Shown piece after piece: positions 62,797-64,000 of a DNA stretch of 64,000 nucleotides (position 1 is its first letter; each line of letters begins with the position of its first letter). The position numbers and the translations under genes are program-made. The notes below the pieces were generated by a model. That model did no database searches and had not been told where the DNA came from. It was given only the letters and a program-made list of their open reading frames with translations. Source of the DNA: Streptomyces bacillaris (lineage in GTDB: Bacteria > Actinomycetota > Actinomycetes > Streptomycetales > Streptomycetaceae); contig NZ_CP029378.1 in NCBI RefSeq assembly GCF_003268675.1, forward strand, positions 868,001 through 932,000. Direction: 5' to 3'.

Positions 62797-63783
62797 TCAG
62801 GGCAGCAGCTTCTCGATCCGTTCCAGCTCGTCCGCCGTGAACTCCAGGTTCCCGACGGCCCGGACGCTGTTCTCCAGCTGGGCGACGCTGCTCGCCCCGA
62901 CCACGGCCGAGGTGAGGCGGCCGCCGCGCAGCACCCACGCCAGGGCCAGCTGGGCGAGGGACTGGCCGCGCTCCTTGGCCAGGGCGTCGAGGGCACGCAG
63001 CCGCTCCACCAGGGCGGGCGTGACCGCGTCGGCCGTCAGGAACGGGCTCTCGCCCGCCGCGCGGGAGCCGGCCGGGATGCCGTTCAGATAGCGGTCGGTG
63101 AGGATGCCCTGTTCCAGCGGGGAGTACGCGATGGAGCCGACGCCCAGCTCGTCGAGCGCGGTGAGCAACCCGTCCTCGGGGCGGCGGTCGAGCATCGAGT
63201 AGCGGGGCTGGTGGATGAGGAGGGGCGTACCGAGGTCCTTCAGGATCGCGGCCGCCTCGCGGGTCTCCTCGGCGCTGTAGTTGGAGAGGCCGGCGTAGAG
63301 GGCCTTGCCCTGGCGTACGGCGGTGTCGAGCGCGCCCATGGTCTCTTCGAGCGGGGTGCCGGGGTCGGGCCGGTGGGAGTAGAAGATGTCGACGTACTCC
63401 ACGCCCAGGCGCTTCAGACTCTGGTCCAGGGAGGCCCGCAGATACTTCCGCGAGCCCCACTCCCCGTACGGCCCGTCCCACATGTGGTAACCCGCCTTGG
63501 TGGAGATGACCAGCTCGTCGCGGAGGCGGGCGAAGTCGGTGGCCAGGGCGCGGCCCAGGGTGAGTTCGGCGGAGCCGGGCGGCGGGCCGTAGTTGTTGGC
63601 CAGGTCGAAGTGGGTGATGCCGAGGTCGAAGGCGCGGCGCAGGATGGCGCCCTGCGTCTCGGGGGTGCGGTCGCCTCCGAAGTTGTGCCAGAGGCCGAGG
63701 GAGAGCGCGGGCAGCATCAGGCCGCTGCGGCCGGTGCGCCGGTAGGGCATGGCGGAGTAGCGGTCGGCGGACGGCAGGTACAT
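62797..63783 (-). CDS. Aldo/keto reductase (YghZ-like)
   Basis: 328 residues from ATG 63783, with GGAG 7 nt upstream. MPYRRTGRSGLMLPALSLGLWHNFGG opens the fold. The catalytic set is seen in FDLANNYGPPPGSAE (Asp, Tyr), LVISTKAGYHMWDGPYG (Lys) and VDIFYSHRPDPGTPLEE (His). The C-terminal NADPH site reads SAVVGASSVAQLENSVRAV. It belongs with the L-glyceraldehyde-3-phosphate reductase/YghZ (AKR14) group, recognised by the W-x-G-P-Y-G-E segment. It is divergent from a LysR gene that is cut by the window edge and may regulate it. Confidence 0.94.
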   Translation of the reverse strand: MYLPSADRYSAMPYRRTGRSGLMLPALSLGLWHNFGGDRTPETQGAILRRAFDLGITHFDLANNYGPPPGSAELTLGRALATDFARLRDELVISTKAGYHMWDGPYGEWGSRKYLRASLDQSLKRLGVEYVDIFYSHRPDPGTPLEETMGALDTAVRQGKALYAGLSNYSAEETREAAAILKDLGTPLLIHQPRYSMLDRRPEDGLLTALDELGVGSIAYSPLEQGILTDRYLNGIPAGSRAAGESPFLTADAVTPALVERLRALDALAKERGQSLAQLALAWVLRGGRLTSAVVGASSVAQLENSVRAVGNLEFTADELERIEKLLP

Positions 63784-63888
63784 GGGCAGGCTCCGCTGGA
63801 GAGATCCGGGGCGTACGGGAGGACGGAGTCCAGGCTTCCGCAGATCGATCCAGCAGTCCAACAGGAGATTCCGCTCGGATTCATCGCC

Positions 63889-63894
63889 TACATT
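63889..63894 (+). promoter_or_regulatory. -10 element of the right-edge LysR gene
   Basis: TACATT ends 8 nt before the ATG at 63903, and no ribosome-binding site is present. A TCCG-CT-CGGA palindrome (63870-63879) lies in the promoter spacer and may be its own binding site and that of the divergent reductase gene. Confidence 0.45.
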
Positions 63895-63902
63895 GCTCAA
63901 TC

Positions 63903-64000
63903 ATGGAACTGCGTCAGCTGGAGCACTTCGTCGCCGTCGCCGAGGAGCAGCACTTCACCCGTGCCGCCGAGCGCCTCGCCGTTTCGCAGTCCGGGCTCTC
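63903..64000 (+). CDS. LysR-family regulator, 5' end only
   Basis: Thirty-two residues are visible before the window ends: the ATG at 63903 begins MELRQLEHFVAVAEEQHFTR, then AAERLAVSQSGL. This is the first helices of a LysR winged helix-turn-helix, with the typical A-A-x-x-L-x-x-S-Q-S-x-L recognition segment. The rest of the gene lies outside. It is divergent from the aldo/keto reductase gene, its likely target. Confidence 0.85.
   Translation, partial: MELRQLEHFVAVAEEQHFTRAAERLAVSQSGL

Overview
The window is high-GC actinobacterial chromosome and almost certainly comes from a Streptomyces. The signs are third-position G/C bias, frequent GTG starts, long antisense open frames caused by base composition, a fused SecDF, a reduced third MreB-like actin, ROK and leaderless regulators, and Tat-type lipoproteins. 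About 54 genes are supported. No rRNA, tRNA, CRISPR, insertion sequence, phage or attachment site was seen.

Layout. (1) 1-7309, minus strand: a tightly coupled ebo-type operon. In transcription order it holds an inositol-phosphate-synthase-like protein, an EboC-type UbiA prenyltransferase, a TIM-barrel epimerase, EboA, EboB (TatD), EboE and an alkaline-phosphatase-fold enzyme cut by the window edge. (2) 7402-18919, minus strand: a sugar system. It has a ROK repressor, an ABC importer (ATPase, permease, Tat-lipoprotein binding protein), a Gfo/Idh/MocA dehydrogenase and a sugar isomerase, then a separate 1239-residue secreted protein with propeller, PKD, CBM, ThuA and 3-keto-disaccharide-hydrolase-like modules. 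The ROK gene and the secreted-protein gene share a gap-free aligned composite promoter element. (3) 19171-32962: mixed metabolic and regulatory genes (KAS III, FdhD, SBF transporter with a frameshifted LysR, acyl-CoA ligase, aldo/keto reductase, beta-trefoil lectin, His-rich methyltransferase, AraC, NmrA-like, LysR, PCD, XRE). (4) 33041-37340: an actin-like protein, a secreted proline-rich protein and SecDF in one operon. (5) 37555-42867: a second NAD-dependent DNA ligase, then a strong promoter flanked by two perfect LacI-type palindromes driving a DUF1996 protein, a DUF305-like lipoprotein and a LacI regulator. (6) 42908-53824: envelope and lipid enzymes (membrane alkaline-phosphatase-fold protein, MBL hydrolase, DedA, PAP2/DAG-kinase fusion), a PLP-fold protein without its Schiff-base lysine, small acetyltransferases and VOC proteins, a frameshifted arginase-family gene and a LapA-like protein. 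(7) 53963-62790: a peptidase/hydrolase island (S15, S66, S9, M20, M55, secreted alpha/beta hydrolase). (8) 62797-64000: an aldo/keto reductase divergent from a truncated LysR gene.

Main themes. Eight genes, six of them regulators, have a -10 hexamer 6-8 nt before the start codon, the signature of leaderless mRNAs. Three genes (LysR at 22969, arginase at 52827, S15 peptidase at 55740) each carry a single-base indel in a G/C run; these may be pseudogenes or sequencing errors. The most promising poorly described systems are the ebo operon with a cyclitol-phosphate synthase, the ROK-controlled keto-sugar system, and the actin-like/SecDF operon. Functions were assigned by reading the proteins without database searches.
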